The translations under genes and the position numbers were made by a program. This document shows positions 53,767 to 64,000 of a stretch of DNA of 64,000 bases, piece after piece. The notes below the pieces were generated by a model, which did no database searches, had not been told where the DNA came from, and saw only the letters and a program-made list of their open reading frames with translations. Source of the stretch: Pachyseris speciosa (lineage: Eukaryota > Cnidaria > Anthozoa > Scleractinia > Pachyseridae); NCBI GenBank assembly GCA_016490735.1, contig JAEMWC010000567.1, forward strand, positions 277,501-341,500, written 5' to 3'. Positions within the stretch are counted from its first letter, which is position 1. Each line of letters begins with the position of its first letter.

Positions 53767-55822
53767 ATGGCCTCCGCCTCAGAAGTGTGTGACAGCAGCT
53801 GGACAAAGATTCTTGTTTCCGTGCCGCGATTTTCTTACATCCAGATAAACCAACATTTAATAGACAGTGGTAGAAAAGTTATCGGAGAGAAGGGCTACAA
53901 GTTTTTCGTAGAGAATTATATCCACGATTTATTATATGACTGACTCTTGCAGCGGTCAAGATGAATCAATTCTCCTGCTGTCATTGGCTACCCGCGGGGT
54001 CAAGATGGAGCCATCTTGACTTCTCGAGACAGCCCGTTCGTCCCGCGTTTTACTGTCATTAGATGGCGTCCTTTGAATCATATAATAAATCCTTTATTGA
54101 CCAAGCTTGTTCGGTCAAGATGGCGGGATATTGGCCTCGTTCTTTTTATGCGTTTTTATGGACCTCGCCTTCGTCTTGGTCCATAAACACGCAAAAAAGA
54201 ACTTGGCCAATATCCCCCATCTTGACCGAACAAGCTTGGCCAGTAACCCATATGTATACGTAGGTCGACGAAGTAACCCTGCAAACTTGTGCATCGTGCA
54301 AGCACGTTCAGTTGTCATCGTAGCCAACGAAAGAATGAAGATCGTCATTCATTGAAAATTGAGGTTGTTAACAGCAGTAGGGATGCCGACATTTCAAAGC
54401 TAAATGTTCCTGAAAAGCGGGGTTAGTATTATGAGATTACTTGTACTTATTTTTTTTTTACTTTCATTAGATCCATTAAACTGGGCTTTCCTTAGCTTGT
54501 CTTCAATCTCTTTCTGTTTACCATTGTTAGGGAAGGAGGACATTGCAATCATATCGCGGGGCTTCTAAATCATTGGTTTCTGTTGGGCTTGACAGAAATT
54601 CCTGCGGATAAAACTTGTACCAGTTTACCGCAAATGTGGCATCAACCCTGCGGTACCTGCTTTGAATAAGAACCAATTATGTATTGCATTTTTGCCAATT
54701 CAAGCACTGACAAAGCTGGGACAAGAAAAGGATCACCAGTGTTACGTGTAAACTTTACGACGCTAAATCCAAAATGTTAAAATCCGAAGGAGACAGACTG
54801 TTCTACGGATGTGTAGTAAAATGAACAAAAGGGAGAAAAAACCTCTGTGCTCCTACTTGTTGGCTGATCAAGAAGCATCCGCATTTGTGGACACAGTTTT
54901 CGGAAATGTTGCTATTGGTTCGATTTTGAGCTATCAACTTAAAGACCTTAAAGAAAATGCTGTCAGGTTTAGTATTGATCGAAAATCTAATTAAGAAGTT
55001 GTGACGTTGTACCTTCATTCCCTGATCTGACTAGTTCACTTTGTACAGCCACACCCTTCGCACCTCCAGAAAGTGTACCCACTGATCAATCTCGGTTTCT
55101 TTTCAGACTAAACTTAAACCTAGAAACCGCACAGCAAATCAAAAAGAAGATAGTGAACCAGTCTCTTGATCCTGAATGGTTTGCTTTTAGAAAATTTCGG
55201 TTAATTGCATCTAACTTTGGACTAGTTGTAAATAGGAAAAAGCAGCCAACTGAGGTGTTCCTTAGAAATATATTTCAGCCAAAAGATGTGTCAAATGTTG
55301 CCTGTATAAAGCATGGCAAGCAAAATGAATCAACAGCCAGAAATCTGTACGCTCATGAGAAGCGAAAAAGGAACACCAAATTCACTGTGTATGAAGCAGG
55401 CTGGTCGTAAATCCCTCCCTACCTTATTTGGGTGCTTCACCAGATGGCAAAGTCTTTGATCCATCTGGGAAGGAACCATTTGGCCTCCTGGAGATAAAGG
55501 CACATTTCGCTTGGAGAAACAGCTATTTCCTCGAGGCTTGCCATTATAGTAATGTGTTCTTATCAGTGATGTTATAGAGGGAAAGGCTAAATTAAAAGTA
55601 AACCACAAATCTGGGTACTATGCTCAAGTTCAGGGTCAGCTGGCCTTGTCAGGATTGCCATGGTGCGATTTTTTTGTCTTCTGGCCCTCTTGACAGGTGC
55701 AAGGAACATTCATGTAGAGAGGATTTATTTTGATAAACTGTGCTGGGAGCAGGAGCTACTTCCCAAGTTGCATGCTTTTTATTTTGACCATGCTTTGCCT
55801 TATATTTACAGACAGGAATGAG
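53767..55822 (+). pseudogene. SWIM/YqaJ-type nuclease gene of the transposon
   Basis: ATG at 53767 opens MASASEVCDSSWTKI and continues to FVENYIHDLLYD before a TGA near 53941. Scattered later fragments keep the order of coral YqaJ proteins: a CTSLPQMWHQP piece (about 54615), LYDAKSKMLKSEGDRLFYGC (about 54755), PLCSYLLADQEASAFVDTVF, then the nuclease core with WFAFRKFRLIASNFG (about 55185), a GASPDGKVFDP segment (55436-55468, new frame), LLEIK and YYAQVQGQLALSGLPWCDFF. The catalytic acidic/lysine residues of the lambda-exonuclease fold (D in SPDG, E-x-K in LEIK) are present. Introns and foldback insertions interrupt it. The SWIM finger itself was not seen. Confidence 0.7.
54095..54247. repeat. 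foldback hairpin in the YqaJ gene
   Basis: GACCAAGCTTGTTCGGTCAA at the left and its near-inverse at the right, arms of about 65 bp, loop of about 15 bp. Confidence 0.85.
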
Positions 55823-56347
55823 TCACTGTATATATCACCATGCAGTGTGGTAGTTAAATGCTACAGCCATATATAGCTAAACACTGCCTACATCCTAAAA
55901 ACACCCTGTTTTCTTTGTTATTTCATGAAAACAGAGATTTCAATAAACGTTTTTGGAAATTATTTTTGTATGCATCTGGTCATTATTACCATGATTGCAG
56001 CGTACTGTTGCGAGAAACTATTGATGCATTTTCCTGCATTGTTGGAGTTGACATTGCATGTTCTTTCTGTCATACCCTTACACATTTCTTGTACACTTAT
56101 GACATTATTTGTTAGTGATGTAAGTGTACGTTATAAGAATAAGATTGGCGTTGTTCTCTACCCAAGGCCGTCAGAAGTCAAGCCAAACTACTCTTGTTCT
56201 AAATCAAAATATCATGAAAATATCAACTTTATTACTAACATTCTAAAAACAAGCTTACTAAAAAAGTCATGTTTACATTATAAAAGCAACCTGTTGTAAC
56301 TCAATGTGTATTAGCTAAAACCATTAAAACGCAAAGGTAGAAATACT

Positions 56348-57581
56348 TTATTCTAATATGGGATCCATAAAATTACTTATCAAACAACAAACTGACCATA
56401 GTCGATTAACACAGCCAAGCATAGCCACAGGTAAGGGGCTGGAAAAAATGCCAAACCTCCTTACTTTTCCAATGGCCCTTTCAACATGTATGCGATGTTG
56501 GGCAACTGTTTGAGTTTTTATTACATCAGATTCTTCAAATTGTGCATCTGACCCTAAATATGGTGGAATATTCAATTTCAATTTTAGTTTGGTGAGTTCT
56601 GGTCCTATGTCAAAGCCTTTATCAGCCATAATAGCATCACCAGGTAAAACTTCTCCCAAAGATACAATATTTCTGTTCCAGTTGATTAAATAAGCCACAC
56701 CTGTGAACAATTTGTTTGACAGAAATTTATCCAGTGTAAAAATGGGAGATAAAGATGAAAGCCCACCTTAGCATACACACCAACAAGACTCTTCAGAGTG
56801 TTGGTACTTTTATAGTTACTCGAGCTTCCCGCGTCTCGCGGGTCGCCCGGGTCTAAAATTGTCGACAGATTTTCAAATGCCCAAGGTGTACAAATAAGTA
56901 ATTCAACCATGTTGTAAGAATGTAACTTACTGTAGCCTCAGAAAGTGAAAAACGGAATGACAAATCAGTTATATTAAGGCCTAATCTGAGTCTAATCATG
57001 AACATTAAAAAGTCATCTTCACCATCTAATTGATGATCTCTTGTCAGTTCTTTATCCTCCTCCCCATTATCATTATCACCCACATCATCATTGCCCTCAC
57101 TGTTGACATCATCAGATTCTGAATCCGGAGGGTGTAAATTGCAGGTTGCAGGTTGCAGGTTGTAGGTTGCCGGTTGCAGCTTGCAGGTGGCAGGTGGCAG
57201 ATTGCAGGTTGCAGGTTGCAGGTTGCAGGGTGCAGGGTGCAGGGTGCAGGGTGCAGGTGAGCATTTCAGTTAAGCGTGGTAGGAATTGAACAGTTTGTTT
57301 TAGTTTTGTCATGTTGTTTCACGTTTACAAGACAGAATATGCGCAAAATAAAAAAAAATCGGGTGTTGAACTTTTCGAAAGTGCGTTGGTAGAAGTTGAG
57401 AAGAAAAACAGCTTGATGGTTGGTCGTAGTTCAAATAGTATGAAAAGCTATGAAAGACCGGCTCACCAGGAGTAATGGGCTCCTGCGGCTCACTTACTGT
57501 TCGGTGAAGTCCATGTTTGTGCGTGGTGTAATCGACGCCGCGATCGGAGCTCGTGGAGAGTTTAACATTAACTACCTCGAA

Positions 57582-57616
<35 letters not shown>

Positions 57617-58630
57617 ACAAAGTAAAAAAAACGTCCGTGTGTGTCACTTGCTTTAAATTTACTTCCATCTTTGCCCGAACCAAGGTACTGATGGAAAAAT
57701 GTAAGGTGATATGGCCACTTAGGTGGCAAACGAGCTGATTCGCCGTCCATTCCCCTACGATCTGGAATTAAGGTTTACTACACGAGTGGAAAGATGGCTG
57801 ACATCGTGAACGTGAATAAGGGCTTTTCCTACCACGCTTAAGTGAAAGTCTGACCTGCACCCTGCACCCTGCAGCCTGCATTTTACACCCTCCGTTCTGA
57901 ATCATGTGTTTTGTCTTGTGCATTAAACAGCAGAGCTGTGTCTGTGATGTTGATCTGTACCCCAATATACCAAATTATTTTTGTTGAGACTTGGCAAAAC
58001 CAATTCTAGAAATTCCATGAACTGAGAATAACTTCTGAAGTCCGTATAATGGGAGAGTAGCTTAATTTCTTTCTTTTGAGTTGTGCACTTAGATTTTAAG
58101 ACACTCAGCGACATCTTGTGAGAACAATCAACGTGTAAATTAGCTTGAACACCCCTATTCACACGCTTTTTGTCTACCGTTTCAAAAGCCCTTCCCCTTC
58201 TGAAGCTGTATCTGTTTCTTCTTCCTAAAGTATTTTCCTTTCCTCCTCGAGTTTAGCCCGTTTGACTGGTAATGTCCTCTCTTCTTTCTTCTTCGTCCAT
58301 GAAAATAAAGACGGACACGTATTATCCTTCAGTGTCTTTTTCTGACTATTTACAAATTTATAATCCTCTTCTAAAAAGTGAGCAGAGCAGATTTTTGAGC
58401 TCTCAATTATCTTAAAGCCTTTTGTTGGATCTCGTTTTATTCTAGATATCCAAACCTGTGAATAGATAAGACCAGAGAACACAATTGCATTCTCAGGATG
58501 CGGTCGTAGTCATGAAGCTAAGTACATAAAGAAAGTTGAGGAGCTTGGGGTCATCCGGAAATTTATGAAAAGATAGCTGCTCATCTGTTGAATTGTTGTT
58601 ACAATCAAATACCTTACAAAAGTGAACCAT
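56348..58630 (-). pseudogene. THAP-domain DDE (PIF/Harbinger-like, DDE_4) transposase
   Basis: The minus strand starts at ATG 58630 with MVHFCKVFDCNNNSTDEQLS, the C2 half of a THAP finger. After an intron (acceptor TATTCACAG) exon 2 has VWISRIKRD and SSKICSAHFLEEDY, giving the remaining C and H ligands. A helical region (SYSQFMEFLELVLPSL) follows. After the 769-bp insertion comes a helix-turn-helix block (LMFMIRLRLGLNITDLSFRF). The DDE part then shows SNYKSTNTLKSLVGVY, AIMADKGFDIG with a catalytic-type D, and HVERAIGKVRRFG with a catalytic-type E, ending at 56348. Frame breaks occur between the HTH and the DDE parts, so it is dead. THAP domains bind the transposon ends. Confidence 0.8.
57126..57894. 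mobile_element. 769-bp element with 9-bp target duplication
   Basis: TTCTGAATC flanks both sides (57117-57125, 57895-57903). The ends CGGAGGGTGTAAA are inverted, and both arms carry runs of a TTGCAGG/GTGCAGG heptamer (long at 57138-57255, short at 57855-57880) followed by GTTAAGCGTGGTAGG in inverted order. A 9-bp duplication suggests a Mutator-type (MULE) transposase acting in trans. It includes an (AAAT)n tract at 57577-57617. It interrupts the THAP transposase gene. Confidence 0.8.
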
Positions 58631-58722
58631 TCTTGTAAAGTGCAATGTACAGAAGTATCACATTCCAGTATGGCGTTCCGTATGATTGAGTTTGTTTCCC
58701 CATTTCAAACCACGTGACCAGT

Positions 58723-60122
58723 GTGTGATGCATGAGAATAAAAAGGTCTATTGTAAGGAATCACCTTAATTTCGAGTAACGCTTTACAAATGCAGCCGTT
58801 GTTCAAATACACACAGCAGACGTCATTGTGGTCATCACGAATCGAAATAAGACAGTCCTCTTGCAAAAATATACGACGAATTTTCTAAATTCGGTAGCTA
58901 GTTCGCCCCCAACAATTGGTTAGTGACTGTTTACTGTATTTTGCTTTCAGACCATAATTTGCATAAAACCGCAAAAACTGCTGGCTATGTAACTTGAAAT
59001 CTTCCACTAAACATGACCCAAAAATTCACTCGTTAATCATTACATTCTTGAGAAGCCGAGATAAAACCCTATTGAAGCATATATCTTTTTGCATGCTTAT
59101 CGAAAATGACGCAGTCCTCGTGTAAACAAAACGAGAAGATTATTTCAAAAGTGTGCATTTGGCTTACATGATAAATTTTCATAATGCTTTGCACCTTGAA
59201 CTATTTGTTTGCTTTAACCAATGAAAATACCAGCATGTGCCTTCTATTGTGCTTTGGCCAATCAAAGAACTACTACGTCATTACTTTTGTGTATTTTGCT
59301 GCACAAGAAAAAAGACCGAAACATAACACAATTTTTTATTTATAACTTGAAGCAAGCCTTTCCGCCCTAGTAAATTAAAAATAGGTGCTGGAGGAGGACA
59401 TCTACGAAATAGAGGTTTTCGGAAGAAAATGATGTGTATGCTGTATACAATAATTGTTAATATTGAACTGGGGGTATTGACAGTTAAGTTTTGAGCTTGC
59501 TTTTTTTCGGGGGCATCTAGTCTGTCTAGTTGTAATCGTAGATTAGGAATGCGTTCGAGTATGATAATGATGAAATCGATTACAGGTTTTGTAATATGAG
59601 GTGGCAGCATTCTGATGGTTTGTGTGCTTCCTTGTCAGCTGCCGTATTTAGCTGTGCAGACATTGCGATGAGAAAACAAAGTTGAAGTGTAAATAAGGAT
59701 TTGGTTCTTATTTGCAGCGAATTTTAAAATCTTCAGACTCGATATAAATGTGTTCAGCATCTATGTAACAAAAGCACTTACCGGTATTTTCTCTAGGTCA
59801 CCTTATTTTTCCTTCAAAAGCAAGGGAAAATTATGTACTAAACAACGCCAACGTTGGTTGACTTTGCTCCATGTTGTACAACACAAACAGTACATGACTT
59901 TTCGCGAAGCTTGATTAAATCTTTACTTGTCATGCGCTGGCGCCACGGAGTCTGGCTGCTTAACGTAGTTCTCGATTTTAAAAAATATTTTCGGTCTGCA
60001 AAACCCGTGTCAAACGCCGTACTTAGATCGACCCGAATTAGTTAAGTTGAGTCAAACGTCGAACTTCCAGCGAGGTTGAACTCACGATATCATTTGTGAC
60101 GTAATTCAACATGGCGCAGTTG
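58723..60122. other. no gene recognised
   Basis: AT-rich sequence. ORFs are short and without motifs. Confidence 0.35.
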
Positions 60123-60777
60123 CAACCCAATCTCCTGACAGTAAATGTAGAGAGTCTACATTTGCAATTCTCCCCAGTTAATGTAGAGAGTCTACATTTA
60201 TTAACACTGGCAGTCTGAAAGGAATTCTGGGAAGTCAGCATTTTTGTTGTAAAAGGACATTCATCAGTGTTCGGACAGGACTCGAACTTACGACTCTTCG
60301 CTGACTAATCCTCTCTTCTAGCCACTTGACCACCACGTCGCTGGTTGAACAAAACTCAATTTTTAAACACAATATAATTCATGCGCTGATTCTACACCCT
60401 GTAGTACGGCCTATATAATCACTCACTAAAAAATAATTTTAGAAAGTCAATGGAAAAGGTCGATCATCAAACCTCAACAAAAAGCTAACCGTTTAAAATC
60501 AGCGCTTAGGCGTAATCACTGTAGACAAGTGATATTCTATGCAAGCTCTAATAAATATCTAGCTACTTATACAACTTTCTCGTCGTCTTGTTTTTCAGCG
60601 GTCTAGTGGTAAGAAGCCGTTCCTACTACAGTTCCTACTAGCGCCGTAGTTCCGGCTTCAAATCCAGTCCAGATATCAGATTTTAATTTGTTCTTTTCAT
60701 AAATATAGACTCTCTACATTAACGGGGTATAATTAAAAATGTAGACCGTGTACATTTACTGTCAGGAAATTGGGTTG
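60123..60777. mobile_element. 655-bp MITE with GTAGAGAGTCTAC-type ends and tRNA-like cores
   Basis: CAACCCAATCTCCTGACAGT and CTGTCAGGAAATTGGGTTG are inverted ends of about 80 bp, each with two copies of an AATGTAGAGAGTCTACATT-like dyad. Inside, minus 60265-60340 has a box A (TGGTCAAGTGGCTAGA) and box B (AAGTTCGAGTCC), and plus 60597-60663 has GGTCTAGTGG and GGCTTCAAATCC, so two tRNA-like units face each other. Neither folds as a clean tRNA. SINE-type promoters may have been captured. Confidence 0.65.
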
Positions 60778-61107
60778 CTTCAACTTACAGTTAAAAAAGT
60801 TTCTTTTGGCCGCCATCTTGTTGTTATGCTTAGCGACCGCTCAAAAGATAGCCAACTGTCTATCCCGCTTTGTTGAGTTGCATGTAAAGGCGCTATGTTT
60901 GAACCCTCCTAGCCAGGTAAATCGGTTAGCCGGGGCACCCTCCCTCCATGTAAACAGGCCCTAAATCTTGAAACGTTGTTCTACCTAAGAAACAAGTGGT
61001 ACAAGCGAGTCAAACTCGTCGCTAACCGGATTCAAGGAAAGTGAAATTGTACGGCCACAAATGCGAGTAGCGTTCTCCCTGAGATCCACAGTTCACACGG
61101 TAAAGAT

Positions 61108-61358
61108 AGATGAGGCCTTCCAAGGGATAGAAGCGACAAGCGACATGGCTCCGAAAACAGGCGACAATGTTCTCCTACAACAGCGACAACCGACAGAAAT
61201 TGGCAGAAAAGCGCAACTGAGTTTGCGACAGCGACAATTCACTTTCCATTCCTCTTTTTCCCTTTGGGACAGCGACATCTGTCCCTAACGAAAGAAGCGA
61301 CAAACAGTGTCGTAAACCAGCGACAAAGCGACACCAGACCACCTCTTGGAAGGCATCA
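61108..61358. repeat. MITE, intact copy of the family split at 28.6/30.6 kb
   Basis: GATGAGGCCTTCCAAG and CTTGGAAGGCATCAT are inverted ends. The inside is rich in GCGACA units. It contains the same AAGCGACAAGCGACATGGCT block as 28626. Confidence 0.75.
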
Positions 61359-62135
61359 TACCATCTTCCCAAAAAAACATCAAACGAAGTCGCATGCTAA
61401 TGTCGCTAATCAGCTCGTCGATTTTGAGGTGATATTTCGAGCACAAACTCTTCGTGGCCATTGACAAAGGCTAACAAATACTTTATAAAACACATCCAAT
61501 TAAAGCTACGCTTGTTTGAATAAGGTAATTTGTAATAAAATGCAATTTGTAATAAAATGTTATACCAACCAAAATGTAAGCTTATCTTCCAAATTGACAG
61601 GTTTCAAGAGTAACCGTAAGTCTGCCGACGACTTAATAATATGATGTTCGCATCTCTTGGTTGTACTTCGTATCTTCGGCCATTAATTAACTCCGAGCTC
61701 GAGTATTCTTTTGTTACGCGTTTTTGGTTAACGGACATGCATGATGACATGGAATCTAGGAGCCTTCGGCGGTAGATTGAAAAAAGACAAGATAATTGTG
61801 AAGCTCCGCTGCACTGTTTGGCTTGGCTAAATATAGCCATTAAGTATGACCTACATGACTTCCCAGTGATGTTGCTGATAGTCACACGATTTCTAAGAGC
61901 CAATCGGGCGGCTACGAGTCGACCTGGTGTCAGTTTAATTAACTTGGGAAGTAGTTATCGGATTATAGCCGAGGCATAGCACGCTTGTGCGATAGCTTTC
62001 AGTGCCAGAGCTTTGTAAGGTTTGGCGACTACATATAGCAGTTTTATCAAGTTTTATCGAGGTCATTTTCCGTCGCAGGTTCCTTTGAAACTACGTGGAT
62101 CGCTCTGGGACCTCAGGAACTCAAATTGAGTAAAC
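61359..62135. other. upstream region of the ENGASE-like gene
   Basis: No coding motif. The last about 100 bp should contain the 5' leader. No TATA box recognised. Confidence 0.4.
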
Positions 62136-62504
62136 ATGGCAGACGACACAGAACACAAGAATGTTTTGGAAGGGGAAACAGACAAAGAGGAAAAAGAATC
62201 CGAACCTGCTAGCGCTGAATCTCTTACACCTCTTGTGCGATACACGAAGTCGATTGACGGACCGAGCAAATCCTGCGGTGTTACTCCTGAATATGTGAAT
62301 TGTCGTTTTGATCCTGCAACCAGCGCTCCTATAACACAGCCCCTTGAAAAGTTAGAGGATGTTTTGTCTTGGAGGCAAGGGTTTGACTTCTTCAATGTGG
62401 CTACCGTTCAGTTAAGCGACCAGTACAGAAAATTAGAAAAAAGACCCAAGACGCTGGTGTGTCATGACATGAAAGGAGGGTATATTGAGGACAGGTTTGT
62501 GTAA
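62136..62504 (+). CDS. ENGASE: first exon of cytosolic endo-beta-N-acetylglucosaminidase
   Basis: ATG at 62136 in a good Kozak context (AAACATGG) opens an acidic start (MADDTEHKNVLEGETDKEEK). It is followed by LVRYTKSID, PLEKLEDVLSWRQGFDFFNV and RPKTLVCHDMKGGYIEDRF, which match the N-terminus of animal GH85 ENGASE: the last block corresponds to the start of the TIM barrel. The enzyme releases N-glycans from proteins in the cytosol. The ORF runs into a stop only because the exon ends: GACAG/GTTTGTG at about 62497 is a likely donor. The next exons were not found before the window end, so they lie further right or the gene is truncated. Confidence is good for family and lower for integrity. Confidence 0.75.
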   Translation: MADDTEHKNVLEGETDKEEKESEPASAESLTPLVRYTKSIDGPSKSCGVTPEYVNCRFDPATSAPITQPLEKLEDVLSWRQGFDFFNVATVQLSDQYRKLEKRPKTLVCHDMKGGYIEDRFV

Positions 62505-62914
62505 AGCCGTTACCATATTTGCTGGCTTATTGGCTGATTCCGGAAAACATCCGTACCCTACCACGGCTTGTATCAATGTTGGAACCTCCCTTGCCTTTGG
62601 AAATTCCTAAATACTTCCCCGACCCAAACCCGCTATGCCCCCAGAATTCCATAATCGGTGACGGTAACCCTCCTTGGAATTTCCTGTTTGACCCCCTAAC
62701 GCCTCTTATGCTTGCTTGTCTACCGGAAAAGGTAACTTTGTTATATTATTCCTTTGTTACCTGTCTGTTAGTTTCATATTTTTCAGAGACGGCATCAAGT
62801 CTAAAGACTGTAAGGAAGGTTCACGATGCTGTTACCCATCGTGTTTAAAATAGAAAAGATTAGCGACGCTACAGGCATTCCAAATTGAATTTTTGCCGTA
62901 TGAATTTTTGCCAT
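62505..62914. other. probable intron of ENGASE, no exon recognised
   Basis: An open frame at 62519-62848 has no ENGASE-like block, so it is left as intronic. Confidence 0.35.
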
Positions 62915-63760
62915 ATGAAGGCTCCAGCCTGGTTACCGGGTTGAATTTCAAAATGATGCAATGCATTTTAGTCAGCTGAACGGACAGTATTTCATTTTAA
63001 CTTCTTTTTTTCTTCAGTAGTAAAGATAAAGGATTTTGAGGTGTCTAGAACGAAGCTAGAAAATTCTCGCCAGATTTCACGCCTGAATGGTCTCGTGACT
63101 CGGTAACCGGGCCGTAATTTCCCATATGAAAAGATGAGAAAATTCATCCCGCCAACGTAACCGAGCCAGCCCCATCATAGCCTGTGTACAGACGCCCCCT
63201 CCCCTAGCCCCATCACCGGGCTCATATGAAGAGGCCCTGGATGAAAACTATACGTTAAAGGGCCTCTTCATACGAGCCCAGTTGACCGGACTAGCCCAGT
63301 TCGCGAGATCTCGCCTTACCACTAAATGCTTTGTAAAAATTTCTACGTGTTCATATGAGAGAGAAGGGCTGGCCCGGTTGCCGAGATCTCGGTTTTTCCA
63401 ACCAAGATCTCGGTAACCTGGCTGGAATTTTTACCATATGAACACTCCAGCCCGGTTACCAGGTGAAAATGATGCAATGCATTTTCGTCAGTGGAACGGA
63501 CAGTATTTGATTTTGACTTCTTTTTCCTTCTATTTATAGTTCGGAATAATTTCTTTTGATAGTTAAAGTAAAGATAAAGGATTTTGAGGTTTCTAAAACC
63601 GATAAAAACGAAAAATTCTCACCAGACTTGTTCGTTAAATTTCATGCGTGAATGGTCGCGTCACCACTTTTCATCACGGTAACCGGGCTGTAATTTCCCA
63701 TGTGAACAGATGATAAAATTCATCCCGCTAACCGAGCCAGCCCGGTCAACCGGGCTCTTT
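62915..63760 (+). repeat. two direct copies of a ~320-bp repeat with CCCGGTTACCGGG ends
   Basis: 62915-63190 and 63437-63755 share, in order, AGCCTGGTTACC/AGCCCGGTTACC, GATGCAATGCATTTT, GAACGGACAGTATTT, AAGATAAAGGATTTTGAGGT and TAATTTCCCATATGAA-like blocks. The stretch between them (about 63200-63430) holds further CCATATGAA/CCGGTT pieces in inverted order. Confidence 0.7.
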
Positions 63761-63791
63761 TTGAGGTAACTTTTAATTCCTTTGGTAAACA

Positions 63792-63948
63792 ATAGGCTAG
63801 TTTCGAATTGTGGGGAAACAAAAGAACAGAGTCGAGGTTGAGGGGAATAATTTGCATTTTCCTTTGTTTTTGACAAAAGAAAATGCAAATTATTCCCCTG
63901 AACCTCGACTCTGTTCTTTTGTTCTCCCACAATTCGAAACTAGCCTAT
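63792..63948. repeat. foldback hairpin, ~70-bp arms
   Basis: TAGGCTAGTTTCGAATTGTG and its inverse; arms include AATAATTTGCATTTTC. The loop is about 17 bp. Confidence 0.9.
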
Positions 63949-64000
63949 TGATCTGCCGGTACGTACGCTGTATGCAAATTTTGTGTTAAGTGTACTTCTG

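Larger units (their letters stand above)
53751..58722. mobile_element. ISL2EU-like DNA transposon (THAP-DDE transposase + SWIM/YqaJ nuclease)
   Basis: CGGTCACGTGATCTGAAATG at 53751 and, inverted, CATTTCAAACCACGTGACC at 58701-58719 match over 20 bp as terminal inverted repeats. Between them two genes converge: a YqaJ-type nuclease gene on plus starting 16 bp inside the left end, and a THAP-domain DDE transposase gene on minus. A transposase paired with a YqaJ nuclease is what I recall for the ISL2EU (IS4EU) superfamily. Both genes are damaged by stops and later insertions (54095-54247, 57126-57894). The zone between the two gene ends (55823-56347) holds no recognised feature. Confidence 0.7.

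Noticed and set aside
57112..57312. ORF with repeated CNLQPAT units
   Set aside because: It is the translation of the heptamer array in a transposon arm, not a protein.
62519..62848. Open frame after the ENGASE exon
   Set aside because: No ENGASE-like block is seen, so it is probably intronic.

Overview
The window looks like animal, most probably anthozoan (stony-coral-like), nuclear DNA. It is AT-rich and intron-containing, and it is packed with nested transposable elements: two Penelope-like retroelements, a LINE, a Polinton/Maverick-type viral element, cut-and-paste transposons with THAP and YqaJ genes, tRNA-derived SINE pieces and many foldback MITEs. Very little is host coding sequence. 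The assignment to corals rests on recognising the repeat types and gene families; I could not run a search.

Layout. 0-9 kb: a broken minus-strand gene at the edge, a 1.5-kb dispersed repeat carrying a dead hammerhead ribozyme, then a run of foldback MITEs. 9.1-12.06 kb: a 5'-truncated Penelope-like element with GIY-YIG at the N-terminus (Naiad type), with its own hammerhead motif. 12.4-26.35 kb: a decayed Polinton/adintovirus-like element. It holds a capsid-gene block on the minus strand, packaging ATPase and fibre-like genes on the plus strand, a zinc-ribbon gene, an integrase and a protein-primed DNA polymerase B. A hammerhead-bearing retrozyme has inserted into the polymerase gene with a 10-bp target duplication. 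26.3-31.8 kb: MITEs, a SINE mosaic and a small TTAA-flanked element.

31.9-41.3 kb holds the only convincing pair of unexplained host genes. They are two paralogues whose N-termini (MGQTLSKK and MGKYLS) fit the N-myristoylation consensus. The second is split after its fourth codon by a 5.0-kb transposon with about 750-bp terminal inverted repeats, flanked by TTAA. Removing the element with one TTAA rejoins the gene in frame. That transposon carries a decayed intron-containing gene of unknown function.

44.1-46.4 kb: a Penelope-type element with about 845-bp inverted arms, a missing RT motif C and a hammerhead ribozyme. 46.5-50.1 kb: a decayed LINE. 50.66-52.1 kb: a second copy of the 1.5-kb repeat. 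53.75-58.7 kb: an ISL2EU-like DNA transposon in which a SWIM/YqaJ nuclease gene and a THAP-DDE transposase gene converge, itself invaded by a 769-bp element with a 9-bp target duplication. 60-64 kb: more MITEs and the first exon of a cytosolic endo-beta-N-acetylglucosaminidase (ENGASE).

Most mobile genes carry stops, frameshifts or active-site changes, so they are relics. The most notable signals are the three hammerhead ribozyme lineages within 64 kb and the frame-preserving TTAA insertion in the myristoylation-type gene.
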